64,000 bases of DNA from Odontocerum albicorne (lineage: Eukaryota > Arthropoda > Insecta > Trichoptera > Odontoceridae), in assembly GCA_949825065.1 (NCBI GenBank), contig OX463862.1, forward strand, positions 17,209,246 through 17,273,245, read 5' to 3'. Each line of letters begins with the position of its first letter. Within the stretch, counting starts at the first letter, position 1. Both the position numbers and the translations under genes were made by a program. The notes beneath the pieces were generated by a model. The model saw nothing but the letters and a program-made list of their open reading frames with translations. It searched no databases and had not been told where the DNA came from. Shown piece by piece: positions 23,235-34,029 of the stretch.

Positions 23235-24130
23235 TATTCACTTGTTATACATGTTCAAAAGATCTCACAGTCTTCTTATTTATCTTACTTCATATATCAG
23301 TCTTAAGTACATATTCATCTCCGATCAATTCGTTTCGTATTCCTTTAAACATTATCATCCTATGAATTATTCTCAGTGCACGTATTTCTACATAATTTAT
23401 TGAACTCTGATCATTATTTTCCAAATCCATGTTTCAATCCTACATCAAAGTTGATATTAGAATACTAAGTTGGATTATCATCTTGACAGGTTTTGATACT
23501 GTTAGCTTATAGTATAAATGTTTTGGTATCCTATTGACCGAAGAGTTACTTGAGATATCGAACGATGTGGAGTGATAGGAAACAAAGTCAATAGGGCACT
23601 TACTTAACATATAAACTCAAACTTGATAGTATCAAACTCTATTTATACTACCTTCTTAGCCTCCACAACAGTATTTCAGTACCAACTTTGATATTTGGGA
23701 GAGAAACGTGGATGTGAAAAAAGATTACTAGAAACCGGATAAATAGTGTACCGTACACTGAAAATCATACATAAGGTGACTATGTATGACTGAATACGAA
23801 ATTAAGTGTTAAGGGATGATGTGAACTTAAGTTTGATGTTTTGAGTAAGATGGAGTTGAGCACTCTGAGATAGTTTGGGCAGTGCACGCATTACTACATA
23901 TTTTATTTGAGTAAGATGAAGAAGAGCACTCTGAAATACTCGTAGTTTGGGCAGTGCACGCATTACTACATATTTTATTTGGCTTCCCCTAGTATTTTTC
24001 CACCTCCATACATCAAATTTAGTAATAGAATACTGTTGTGGTCTATCATCTTGTCCAGTTCCTTGCAGATTTTTAAATATACGGTTCTAGTTTATATGCT
24101 TTAGTGCCTCATTGACGGAAGAGTTCTGAG
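23235..24130. pseudogene. LINE-A fragments in alternating orientation
   Basis: 23235-23540 reads minus, 23540-23908 plus, and 23975-24130 minus, judged by the words cagcatttatt/gtgaaacgtgg/tttgggca. A 66-bp piece at 23843-23908 is duplicated at 23909-23980 with a 6-bp difference (see findings). Confidence 0.65.
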
Positions 24131-24424
24131 ATATAATACACCGAATTACGTGTAGCGATATTAAACTTGTACATTGCTTTTCTACCAATATTTTAATTTA
24201 TAGCTCCCCCTGTAGATTTTTCTAACGTCATAAATGAATTTAAATGTACAGTACTCCTTCCTGTGTAACGCCAGATCAAAATGCGTTTGTAAATGTTGGT
24301 TTCGATTCATTTTCGCGTCGGATGTCCGATTCGTGTCGGTTTATCTTTTTCGTCACGGTTCGGTTACCCGATTCAATCGGAAAAATTGCCACTGTAGGCT
24401 TTTTACCCGTTTACGTCCGATATT

Positions 24425-24905
24425 TTCTTCTTCTTATTTTAGACATTTTGGCCTGTTATGATCCTGCATCATTGTTTGCCTCTTGTGACGTCGACTGCCA
24501 GCTATCTTTCCATCTCTTGGGAGGTCGTCCTGTAGGTCTGCTTGCTTGGGGGATACTGTCCCTGGCCATTCTTACGGTTTTTGGTTCCGCCATTCTGGAT
24601 ACGTGTTCGTTCCAGAACCTTCTTCTCTGTCGTCCCCATCTGACAATATCTTCAACTACGCACGTCCTTTTTTCGCACGTCCCGATTTCTGTGTTTCGTA
24701 CTCTATCACGAAGGGTTTTACCAGCGATATTTTCTTGATTGTTTTAAATCAGCAATGCACCTCTATTAAGTCAACCTCCATTATCTAGTTAATAAGATAA
24801 GAAGAAGAAGAAAATGACAATTTTATATAGCGCCGTTTAGATAGCAAACTTTCCTCAAAGACGCACTTACTCTGCACTCGAACCCACTATTATTAAACAA
24901 ATAAC
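24425..24905 (-). mobile_element. LINE-D tail (24425-24735) followed by an R1 3' tail (24760-24905)
   Basis: LINE-D complement repeats CEVEDIVRWGRQ-like, PRMARDSIPQA-like and RPPKRWKD-like coding seen at 15366. The R1 tail reads gacaattttatatagcgccg after a (GAA)n run, i.e. R1 with a TTC-type simple tail. Plus-strand frames over this block are shadows. Confidence 0.7.
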
Positions 24906-24957
24906 GTCTGTCAGCTATAGCAGCGCCCGAGCGAATTATGTAACACTTTTTTTATAC

Positions 24958-25700
24958 ACAGTACAACAACGGGGAGGAAATAGTAACATGGCAGTGTGTG
25001 ACTATTGCCATGTTACAATTTATACACAGTACAACAACGGGGAGGAAATAGTAACATGGCAGTGTGTGACTATTGCCATGTTACAATTTATACACAGTAC
25101 AACAACGGGGAGGAAATAGTAACATGGCAGTGTGTGACTATTGCCATGTTACAATTTATACACAGTACAACAACGGGGAGGAAATAGTAACATGGCAGTG
25201 TGTGACTATTGCCATGTTACAATTTATACACAGTACAACAACGGGGAGGAAATAGTAACATGGCAGTGTGTGACTATTGCCATGTTACAATTTATACACA
25301 GTACAACAACGGGGAGGAAATAGTAACATGGCAGTGTGTGACTATTGCCATGTTACAATTTATACACAGTACAACAACGGGGAGGAAATAGTAACATGGC
25401 AGTGTGTGACTATTGCCATGTTACAATTTATACACAGTACAACAACGGGGAGGAAATAGTAACATGGCAGTGTGTGACTATTGCCATGTTACAATTTATA
25501 CACAGTACAACAACGGGGAGGAAATAGTAACATGGCAGTGTGTGACTATTGCCATGTTACAATTTATACACAGTACAACAACGGGGAGGAAATAGTAACA
25601 TGGCAGTGTGTGACTATTGCCATGTTACAATTTATACACAGTACAACAACGGGGAGGAAATAGTAACATGGCAGTGTGTGACTATTGCCATGTTACAATT
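24958..25700. repeat. 68-bp minisatellite, 11 near-identical copies, each with an inverted repeat
   Basis: gtacaacaacggggagg recurs every 68 bases from 24961 to 25641. Each unit has GTAACATGGCA, a 12-base loop and TGCCATGTTAC, so a hairpin per unit. Words resemble the SINE-A tail (cagtacaacctgg; attgccatgtggcaat), and a SINE-A body follows directly at 25700. The array probably grew from that SINE's tail. Confidence 0.95.
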
Positions 25701-25832
25701 TCCCCCAAAGGTGTTTATGAGGCCTTAAGTGAAAATCAGACTAAAAACCTCTGTTTTTTTAATCTGGGTTCCGGCGGGATTCAAACCCGTAGTCTCCAAG
25801 TCGGAAAAAAGGTGTCTTACCAACTAGGCAAC
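25700..25832 (-). mobile_element. SINE-A copy whose tail is replaced by the 68-bp array
   Basis: aggccttaagtgaaaatcag, tctgggttccggcggg and the box B complement (gattcaaacccgtag) are present, with the head at 25815-25832. The normal tail is missing because it runs into the array. Confidence 0.85.
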
Positions 25833-25835
25833 ATA

Positions 25836-26062
25836 CACTACACCTAAAATAGAATATGTTACTATCATATATCGGAAATCTGCGAAGGTTGTTTGTAGTT
25901 CTTCTTCCCTAGGTAAGTTTTCAGCGGTTTTCTTACCAAATATGCTTTGTCTATCAAATAGGTTGTATTTATAATAGATATGCTCGTCTTGTGGCGTGGA
26001 ATTGTCTATTTCTTTGAAATATGGTTAGCTTGTGCAGTTTTAGAAAGCACTTGAAATTTTTA
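25836..26062 (+). mobile_element. R1 segments, rearranged
   Basis: 25836-25960 matches the middle of R1 (gaatatgttactatcatata, tcttcttccctaggtaag). 25985-26062 matches the earlier, more 5' part (cttgtggcgtggaattg, cagttttagaaagcacttga). The order is swapped, as if two R1 copies had been joined head to tail with deletions. Confidence 0.6.
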
Positions 26063-27430
26063 AATTTCACACTTTTTTTCCACTTCGGACGAACTTCAGA
26101 ACTGGATAATTATCTGAATATAGCAACTCAGACTTGTTGGACATTGTATGTGATTAACAATGTGTGAATTTCGCGGCCGTATGTTAGCTTTCTCAGAACA
26201 TACAACAATCCAAGTGAGAAGACAGACACAGGCTTTTGTCTCGCGTAAACATTGTAATAAATATACTGACTCTTTGTGGAGATTAATGGGTTAAAACAGT
26301 TAACGCAAAAATTCGCAACCAATCATAACTTTCATAGACTTTCTGCAAATTATTAACATCAAAATGCAATCAGTATTTCGTATCTTCATTTGTGATTCAC
26401 GCAATTTGCAAATATTATTTCATTTCTCAATAACTGGAGATTGTATTTTTTTGTACTTTGCAGTTCTATAAACTAACAGTACATTACAAAACAGCTCATT
26501 TCAATCCGACTACCACCACCCACACTGTTGTGCGAGACAAAATAAGTCCCCATCCAGTGCGATCAACTCTAGAAGATCAATATCCTGATTGTTTATATTG
26601 ATCGTCACTAAGAAGCATCTGCACAAAGGACTCCTAATCCAGTGGTGACAAACCAGTGAGTGCGAAAAGAATAGTAACGACGAAGGACTTCTGATCGAGT
26701 TGGCATGTCATGGGAAAAGGAAAATTACCCACAGCGCAGTTATACTTACATAACGGCTTAAGGCATGGATTTCAAATATTCCAGCAAGTTGTCAGTAATT
26801 TAGCAGAAAACTTGAAAAGAAGTTAAACTGTCTTTTGATGGCATTAGATCGAGGTAGCCGATCGATTTATTGATGTAAGGCTGAATGGAGATCTCATCAA
26901 ATTAATGACTGTTATTATCGCAGTACCACAAAATGTGATTTGTGGATTGGCCTAGATGACAGTCCTTTCTAAGTCACTACGTGCCATAACGATTTCTCCT
27001 GAACAATTTTACATTCTCTTCAAAACAGAAAAGGATCTTCCTCATGAACAATTAGTGCAAGCAATATTGATATAAGGTTTTTGAAAACCTTAATGAATTC
27101 AAATATTGAAAAAAAAAAACATTTGTCAGAGCTTTGTAAACAAGCAAATATTTTTTGTTTACAAAGCTCTGATTTCTATGTAATTTTGGCATCGGGTAGG
27201 TATAAGCTTAAAATTTTATGATTCTTCAGTAAAGTTCTCTTACAAGTCATTTGGGTATGTATTATAAAGAATAATAGTTATTTTCTTATCATGTCTTCAT
27301 CTAATTTTTTCGGCGCCCAATGGCTGCAGCACTATTAGTGCAAAGGTAAAGATGGTCCTATGTAGACGCCACTAATGCGAAAATATTTATTTTCCATATA
27401 GCACCCCTCAGAATTAGTGTTTCGGAGATA
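26063..27430. other. Low-repeat region, possible decayed coding DNA at 26500-27070
   Basis: 26500-27070 is less AT-rich and gives short plus-strand pieces such as NLAENLKRS, VADRFIDVRLNGDLIKLMTV and EKDLPHEQLVQAIL, broken by stops. I recognise no family. A perfect hairpin lies at 27126-27172. Nothing else. Confidence 0.3.
27126..27172. repeat. Perfect 18-bp inverted repeat (hairpin)
   Basis: Arms TCAGAGCTTTGTAAACAA (27126-27143) and the exact inverse (27155-27172), with an 11-base AT-rich loop. Confidence 0.9.
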
Positions 27431-27439
27431 TTAAAGAGT

Positions 27440-27675
27440 GTGACTGGGAGATAGTATTGTCTTCCACCCCAGTAAGCGAGCTCTCGGGCTTAGAAAATCT
27501 GTAGTAGGGACGGAATTCGCGGTTTGGCATAGAAAGTGTTGACATTAGTATTGTACGAGTATTGTTACCAAATTAACTATTTTTATCAGACTGGCATCCT
27601 TTTTTTGTTAGCATTGGGATTCGAATCCGAAACTAAGTCAAGAATGTTACCACTAGGTTACCAGGGTCGCCTGTG
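27440..27675 (-). mobile_element. tRNA-like SINE copy
   Basis: Complement head GGCGACCCTGGTAACCTAGT (box A) and GGATTCGAATCCCAATGC (box B), then a body with agtattgtt...tcagactggcatcc shared with 1620-1690. A family distinct from SINE-A/B. Confidence 0.55.
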
Positions 27676-27769
27676 GATATATTGAATAATACCAAATGAA
27701 TGAATCAATTAAATTGAATAAGCTTTTCGTTGTGTACCGTATAACCTGATAGGCGTTTTATCATGCGAC

Positions 27770-28062
27770 AATATCTTTCAACCAGCTAGATTTTTTTTTA
27801 AAAAGCCTTCAGTGAAAATCAGACTGGATCCCCTTTCTTTAAAAAAATCAGGGTTCAAAGCACACAGGGGTTGAGCTAAGGTTTATGATAAAATTGTTAT
27901 CAATTCTGTATTGAGAACAATTGTATTGTGTTTTATTTCACTTTTGTTGTATGCAGTACAACCTGGTGGGTGTATTACTTAAATTTATCCCACCAACCAG
28001 AAAGTTGTTAAAGTAGCCTTAAGTGAAAACAATACTGCAACTCCTTTTAAAATAGTGAATTA
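27770..28062 (-). mobile_element. Two truncated SINE-A copies
   Basis: 27770-27870 (gcgacaatatctttcaacca, cagtgaaaatcagactgg) and 27925-28062 (cacttttgttgtatgcagta, ccttaagtgaaaacaatact). Both lack the tRNA-like head. Confidence 0.75.
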
Positions 28063-28064
28063 AA

Positions 28065-28570
28065 TGGTAATAACATGTACTCGTATGTAGTAAAATAGAT
28101 GAATGCGAGTGAAACGTGGAAGTCAAAATACTGAAAAGAGTAAAATTAATGCTGTTGAAATGCATGCACTGAGAACATAACATGGGGTAATAATGTATGA
28201 TGGAATACGAAAGAAGTGATTAGGGATGAATGTGAACTTAAGGTTGATGTGTTGAGGAAGATCACCCTTAAATTATTTGAATACGCGGAACAAATTAATG
28301 AATAAATACTAACAAAGTAAATACAAAGTGCAAATGTAAGTGAAACTCATTGTAGAGGAAGACCAAGGAAAATATGTGTTAAAAGGATTAAGTAAATTAT
28401 ATTTTGAAAGAAGCAAATGTAAAAAAATAGAGAAATCATTGGAGTTGTATGAGAATATGTATGTATAGTATATATGTAGAAAAGGCAAAGGATGTGTGTT
28501 GAGATAAAAAAGTCTGGCGCTCTAACGTCTCTGTCTACCCCGTCAGGGAAATGGCTTGATAGTATTGTAT
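28065..28570 (+). pseudogene. LINE-A tail, plus strand
   Basis: gcgagtgaaacgtggaagtc, gatggaatacgaaagaagtg, agggatgaatgtgaacttaa, agaggaagaccaagg and the 3' end gtctaccccgtcagggaaat. Stops and frameshifts throughout. Confidence 0.75.
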
Positions 28571-28762
28571 TGCATTACACTTTCGTTGTATACAGACTTA
28601 TTGCCATGTGACAAACTCTTCCAACTAACCAAAAATATGTTAACGATGTCTTAAGTGAAAACCTGATTGGAATCCTTTTTAAATCTAGTATCCGGCGGGC
28701 TTTGAACCCGCAATCTTTGGGCTAGGAGACAGGCATCTTACCAACTAGGACACGGAGGTCAT
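28571..28762 (-). mobile_element. SINE-A copy, essentially full length
   Basis: Runs from attacactttcgttgtatac through ttattgccatgtgacaa and the body to ccaactaggacacggaggtc. Box B complement is gctttgaacccgc. It abuts LINE-A directly. Confidence 0.9.
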
Positions 28763-28889
28763 CACGGAGGAAGGCTACGTGTGTGTATATAAATTACGCC
28801 AGTACTTATGAGATCTCTTAAGTTTATTCAAGTATCTTAGAAAAAGGTTTACTGTCGGTGTGATAATTTTTTATCCAATTTAATGAATC

Positions 28890-29030
28890 AAACGAACACA
28901 TTTTGCATTCAATTAAATAAAACAAACAAAAACATGTTGTATCCAATTAAATAAAACAAACAAAAACAGGTTGTATCCAATTAAATAAAACAAACAAAAA
29001 CAGGTTGTATCCAATTAAATGAAACAAAGA
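28890..29030. repeat. 34-bp minisatellite, about 4.5 copies
   Basis: Unit ATCCAATTAAATAAAACAAA plus caaaaacaggttgt. The outer units are diverged and the inner ones identical. Confidence 0.9.
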
Positions 29031-29589
29031 AAAACTAAAAGTACTGCAAAACGTTTAGCATGATTACTGTTAAGTAGGTTTATGGTTTCTTATTGGAAAA
29101 AAAAGTTTTCGAGAATTCTTTCGCGGAGGAACCAGAAATGCCAACCGTCATTGCCTGCAACCATCTTGCATTCATCTGCCGAATTCGTTCTTTCCTCAAT
29201 AAATTCTCGACAGGTAGAAAAAGATGAAGACAACTCAGCGAATTCGTAATACAATCCAATTACATGTTGTCGTCTAGAGCAGAGGTTGTAAACCAACGTC
29301 GAAAGATTGATTTAGTGACAAATTATTTATTTTATTTTGACATGTAGACATGGACAAAAATTGTTTGTTGAGAAAAAAAAATTTACGATGTTTATTTTTT
29401 CTCTTGAATATTAAAAAAATTGAATATTTTTAAATATGTGCATTCTTGGCGTACATGTATGTCATGTACTCGTAAGTTTACCAGTAAAATGTGTTAATCT
29501 TCACTGAAAAACATTTCAGAAAAAAAAGAAAGGAATTTTATATAAATAATTCCAAAATACATGTATTCCATACAAAATTAACTTTTACT
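29031..29589. other. Spacer with an unassigned 68-codon frame
   Basis: 29090-29296 (-) is open and less AT-rich than its flanks (CREFIEERTNSADECKMV inside). A tctgctctag before it could be a splice acceptor, but no consensus donor follows. I cannot call it an exon. Confidence 0.3.
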
Positions 29590-29800
29590 ACACAATATTA
29601 CACTTTCGTTGTATAATGTACAACATGGCGGGTTTGGCGTTATATGGTAATCTCTTACTATAACAAGAAATATGTTAAACAAGCTTTATATAAAAACCAA
29701 AGACTGACGTCCTTTTTCATAAAAAATCTGTGTATCCACGGGAATTGAACCCCCAGCCCCTGGGCTGAAGAGAGGTGTATTACCAACCAGGCTTTACTAA
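29590..29800 (-). mobile_element. SINE-A copy
   Basis: attacactttcgttgtataa, caacatggcgggttt, box B complement (gggaattgaacccc) and ttaccaaccaggc. Head truncated. Confidence 0.85.
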
Positions 29801-29884
29801 ATCTTAGCTTAGCTTTAAGATAAATAAAATATATGTATACGCATTTTAGTGAAGTGTCACGTAAAGGCTGATTTAAACGTTGTC

Positions 29885-30345
29885 TGACTGTATTTATTTC
29901 TCCATTGTATCTTTGGAACCTGTGTCTCAGGGGCGTTGCTTCGGAAAGGAGCAGAACTTTGAGATCGATTAATTTTCCGAATAGAAAAAAGGTTATTATA
30001 ACATGACTTATGGTGTGGAATGCTCTGCTTCTTAATTTCAGAGATATGGGTGGCATGTGCAGCTGTAGAAAGCACTTTGGGAGGTCCTACCATGTTCCAT
30101 TCAAAGCCGAATGTGTAACTATCACATTTTAGAAGATATAAAAAAGTGTTTTTGTAGTTCATGTTCCCTTGGTAAATGGTCTGTAATCCTTTTTACCAAA
30201 TATGTTCTTCTAAATATATCGTAAACATTTACTTATTTTTTTTGTAATATTTTAAATTTGTTAAAAGTGATTTCAAATTTTTAGTTAGAGTACCCTTGAA
30301 GAGAGCTTGATTTCTAAACGGTGCATTATAAAATGTTTTTTTTGT
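29885..30345 (+). mobile_element. R1 element, plus strand
   Basis: gtgtctcaggggcgttgctt, cggaaaggagcagaacttt, gtgtggaatgctc, agatatgggtggcatgtgca, gaatgtgtaactatcacatt, tcatgttcccttggtaa, then gagagcttgatttctaaacg. A good consensus copy without tandem expansion. A reverse-strand frame here is a shadow. Confidence 0.8.
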
Positions 30346-31924
30346 AATTTTTATTTAGAATTTATTTATACGTTTCTGCGATCAAAAAAATATTATATAT
30401 TGCCTTTATTTCAGAAGGTTACAACAAAACAATTTGACTTTTGGAAATAAGAATATATCAATCCCTATTTAAAACAAGTATAAGAATAATAAATAAGATA
30501 ATGTAATAAATTATTTACGACAACCAATGGTTGAGAGCTTCTTGCTCTGGGAGATAGGTTGATATAAATTATCGAGGTCGCTGTTTTTCTCACATCGACG
30601 TGTTACCTGCCTTGATATTTTTCGTTTAAATTACCTCATAATTTCTGTATTGACGTTTGGTTACATCCGGCCAACATAACAGTTAAAGCTTCGGTTAACT
30701 TCAGTTAACTATTAGGTTTACATTGTCAACGTAACCGTCGCCGTTGTGTCGATTTAATTGAAAAAGAGTTCGAGTATATAATATGCCAAAAATAATAAAC
30801 GAATGCCGAAAATTGGCACTGCTATGTAGAAATAAAGTGCGCGTGACTTATTGAAATTGATGAAAATGTATTTTTGTCATAATAAAAACAATTAATTTTT
30901 ATTTAAAATAGCCCATTCTCGATAAAAGGGGACACAAATTGACGTTACTAGTTGATTAACAGTTAAATCCGTTTGTATGCTAGTTTTTCTTTCAGGCTTC
31001 ATTTAATGACGGAACTAACTTAACTTGTAGGCCCACCCGGCAAAATGTTTTGTTCTACAGTATTGTGGTTGCAATTAATTATTCGTGCAACTCCTTTATA
31101 ACAAGACTACACAGATTGGATAGTCAATATGGTCATTGTATGGATTTTTATATGTCTTTGACTACTTACGGGAATAAAGTGAAGAAATTGTTCTTGCCGC
31201 GATGAATTGATTGAATTGAATAGATTTGCTTGGTTGTGTTGATCGACTAACTCTCTCTTTTTCTTATAGTAAAACACTGCTTATATATTAATGTTAAATC
31301 AAAATCTGTGATATAAGCAAATTTGTGATATAAAAGTCATTGAATATTTTCTACGAGATATGAGGAGGGTGACGAGAGAGCTAAGGACGTTACATAAAAG
31401 TGACAATAATTTAGCATTACGAAGGTTTCTCACATTCAACCAGTTGATGGATATATAATAAGGTGTGATATGATATTTTTTTCTTCCGTTGATTACGTAT
31501 ATTTTATATTCGTCGACTTTTTTTAATTATACGATGTATTGCATTAATTTTCAAGAGTATTTTTAACAAAACAAAAGGTTTTGACAAGGCTGATTGATAA
31601 GGCTATATCAGATTTACAAAAAAGCCAGTTAAAATGACTAGCAACACTGAAATACGTTTAGAAAATTATTGAAAAAAAATTATTTATTTTATCCTTGAAT
31701 ATTTTCTGCCAGTTTCACGGAACGAGCATCTTCCGACTAGTATATAATTCTGATGATGCCTGTTGAGGGAGACCGGTTAGCGCGAAAAAAGTTAATGAAA
31801 ACATATTAAATGTTTTATTTCTTTCCGTTGAACTTTTGTATTTGGACGAAAACCACTGTAAACGAAATAAAACATAATTTAATGTCCTAAAATTATCATT
31901 CTTTTTAAATATAAATAAACTTAC
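30346..31924 (-). other. Low-repeat region, likely intron downstream of the 31.9-kb exon
   Basis: No SINE or LINE recognised. AT-rich with some CpG-containing stretches at 30580-30760. On the minus strand it follows the GTAAGT donor at 31924-31919, so it would be intron. No second exon with good splice sites is evident by eye. Confidence 0.4.
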
Positions 31925-32126
31925 CTGATATACAAACAAAGAGAAGTGCTGTTACGCCAATGAGCATCGCTTCCTTACCGATGTATCCGGGAAACATTTT
32001 GTTTTATTATTTACACTAACAATAAATACGATTAAATATATAAAATACACTGGTTATTGATTCACTTATCACTTTTTGTCACATAAACATTTTTTTATTT
32101 TCCTTTCAATACGACTTCACTGGAAT
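31925..32126 (-). CDS. Candidate first coding exon of a secreted or membrane protein (signal peptide, phase-1 donor)
   Basis: Minus strand. Acceptor at 32127-32129 (CAG) is preceded by a long T-rich tract (ttttttctttttttttcag) and a branch-like attaac. The exon has ~129 bases of 5' UTR, with an in-frame TAA three codons before the ATG (31997-31995) and an insect-like AACAAAATG context. The 24 codons start MFPGYIGKEA; residues 11-23 are a hydrophobic run (LIGVTALLFVC core) as in a signal peptide or anchor. The exon ends TCAG|GTAAGT, a consensus donor (31924-31919), leaving one base: phase 1, usual for signal-peptide exons of extracellular multidomain proteins. The rest of the protein is not identifiable here. 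Inference from splice and signal features only. Confidence 0.55.
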
Positions 32127-32324
32127 CTGAAAAAAAAAGAAAAAAATGTTAATTTATAAATTTCCATGAATTCGTTCATCTTCTTTTCTCATCTTGAATG
32201 AGGACTTGAATTCCTAGACAATTCTCGTCCAATTAAGCAAAAAAAATTATTAAAAAACGTGATATTATGTCCAACAATAACAGCGAACTAAAAGGTTACC
32301 TTTCTCTCTCTTTCTGGTTGTCAT
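32127..32324. other. Intron side upstream of the acceptor
   Basis: AT-rich, with the polypyrimidine tract of the exon above (minus strand) at 32127-32146. No other feature. Confidence 0.4.
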
Positions 32325-32515
32325 TCTCATGGCTGCGGCTCGTGATTTTCATAATGATGCCTGTACAATATTTCTCCAACTATTTTTACCTTCCGCCAGA
32401 TGTGAAGCATCGAGTGGAGTTGGTCAAGCCCATGATTTAGTCGGTCCAACGCAAGTGGGCATGTCCTCTGCGGCTCCTACTAGAAACTTCGACCAGCATG
32501 ATACTTTTTAGGAGA
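32325..32515 (-). pseudogene. Short LINE C-terminal fragment
   Basis: Complement gives, across stops, RRGHAHLRWTD and later HYENHEPQP. This resembles the (R)RRP..RW.DD.....W end of endonuclease/RT polyproteins. Too short to classify. Confidence 0.4.
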
Positions 32516-33009
32516 TTTGTATCATCGTGTCTCGATATGTGTCTAAAGAAACGTAATACGTTTTGTCGACAGTTTGAGTTCTAGTAATATATAGTATGTG
32601 TATACTCGTTTTTTTTCTCTTTTTGTCCTAGATATTCGCAACATTCATTTGCAGCACCACATCGCTCCTCATTCTTTCGATATATTTTATAGTCCACATT
32701 TCTACTCTATACGGAAATACTCGTATAGATTAGACCAATGCTTCAAAGAGTCTCATTTTAATCTTTCTGGACATTCCCATGTCTTGCAATTTTTTAATTG
32801 GATTTTCATAACGTTCTTCCCTTATTTAATAAAAAAAATTAAAACACGTGAAGGCTTTCTTCACGTATATGACAACTTTGATCAGTGTCGATGATCGAAG
32901 AATACCAGAGATTGAAAACTTACTAAACATCCACTAAAGGTAGGACCATCTCAACATCACCTTTTTCTTTTACCAGGCATACGTACTTGTATCATCACGC
33001 CGTGCCTGT
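32516..33009. other. Spacer
   Basis: AT-rich. A 98-codon plus frame (32598-32894) has no motif. One TACTCGTA octamer at 32718. Near 32985 there is a trace of a minus-strand LINE 3' end (atcatcacgccgtgcc). Confidence 0.4.
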
Positions 33010-33610
33010 TGCAAAGTAGGCAAAGATCATACAACTTCATACCAGAAGGCATTGAACTGGTTGAACGTTAGAAATAGACGCCAAATTCACATACTATCTA
33101 TATCGTATATCCTTAACTGTCCCGCCACCCCTTCATATATCGCCGAAAATTTTAATCGTCTTTCCGATCATGGACTAGCGCTACGCTCATGTCATATATT
33201 GTTTATTGGCCTTTTCGGTTCACCGCTCTTCTTTTTTACGTCGTCCTTTACTGTCCATGCAGTGAGACTCTGGAATCAGTTACAAACCAATGTTAGACTC
33301 ACTCCGTCTTTGGAATGCTTTAAGAATCGATTGAAAAAACTTCTAGTCAGTAATATAACGTGTTTCCTTCCTGATTTTTTTTCCTTTCCTCTCCACCATC
33401 CCTTCCTTTCCATTGTTTGATGATATCCCACTTTATATGAAAAGGAATGTGATTGTCTGTCTTTGTAGGGTTTGTGGGCAAAGATCTCGTATGTGTTCAA
33501 GAATTTCGTGGTGATGGATAGTCATTTGAATGTTTATTGCGACCATGTAACTTGCTTCATTTACTTTTGTCTGGTTGGTTGGAAGAGATTGAAAAGTGTT
33601 AAATAAATAA
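33010..33610 (+). pseudogene. LINE-G tail, plus strand
   Basis: Open frame 33052-33420: LNWLNVRNRRQIHILS-type start, TPSYIAENFNRLSDHG, then FTVHAVRLWNQL and SLECFKNRLKKLL. The block WLPVR-R, then VRA-RLWN-LP, S-FK-LKK-L is the conserved C-terminus of Jockey/CR1/L2-type reverse transcriptases. The presumed 3' end at 33555-33605 (tctggttggttggaagagat, taaataaataaag) resembles the SINE-A tail, suggesting this LINE family could mobilise SINE-A. Confidence 0.75.
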
Positions 33611-33639
33611 AGATACTGTAAACTCTTCTATCCAAGCAC

Positions 33640-33890
33640 CTTGAATAATCTACTTTTCTTCATACTTCTCATTTTACCTTCTATTAAAATCAATTATATT
33701 TGTTAGAGCCACATTTTCCTACCTGCTACCTCTTAAATGCATATCTTGCACTTGTAACCCACTTAGCCATTCTTTCGCCAGTCATTCTCTGTACCTGTCC
33801 AAACCATCTTAAAGCTCCCTTCTTCATCTTATTTAAAACATCAATTTTGTTACTGATGTCTAAGTTCCGTCTTCAGAATTTATATCAAAT
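33640..33890 (-). pseudogene. LINE-B tail fragment, minus strand
   Basis: tcttcatacttctcatttta, cacttgtaacccacttagcc, ccaaaccatcttaaagc, cttatttaaaacatcaa. Both ends truncated. Confidence 0.65.
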
Positions 33891-34029
33891 GTATTATATA
33901 TCGGGTGAAAGGAATTCGCAAAAATAAAATAAAAAGAAGAGTCTGCGATATAGAAGATATAGTCAGATAGAGCGCTCTTAACCATAACCATCAGCCCAAA
34001 TATCAAATACAATATTACAGGTGTCAATA

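Noticed and set aside
24234..24788. Plus-strand frames of 75-164 codons
   Set aside because: Antisense shadows of the LINE-D tail on the minus strand plus flanking AT-rich DNA.
25005..25847. Series of identical 60-76 codon frames repeating every 68 bases
   Set aside because: Products of the 68-bp minisatellite; 68 is not a multiple of 3, so each frame ends within three units.
29090..29296. Host exon on the minus strand
   Set aside because: A possible acceptor exists but no consensus donor, start or recognisable domain. Left as unassigned.
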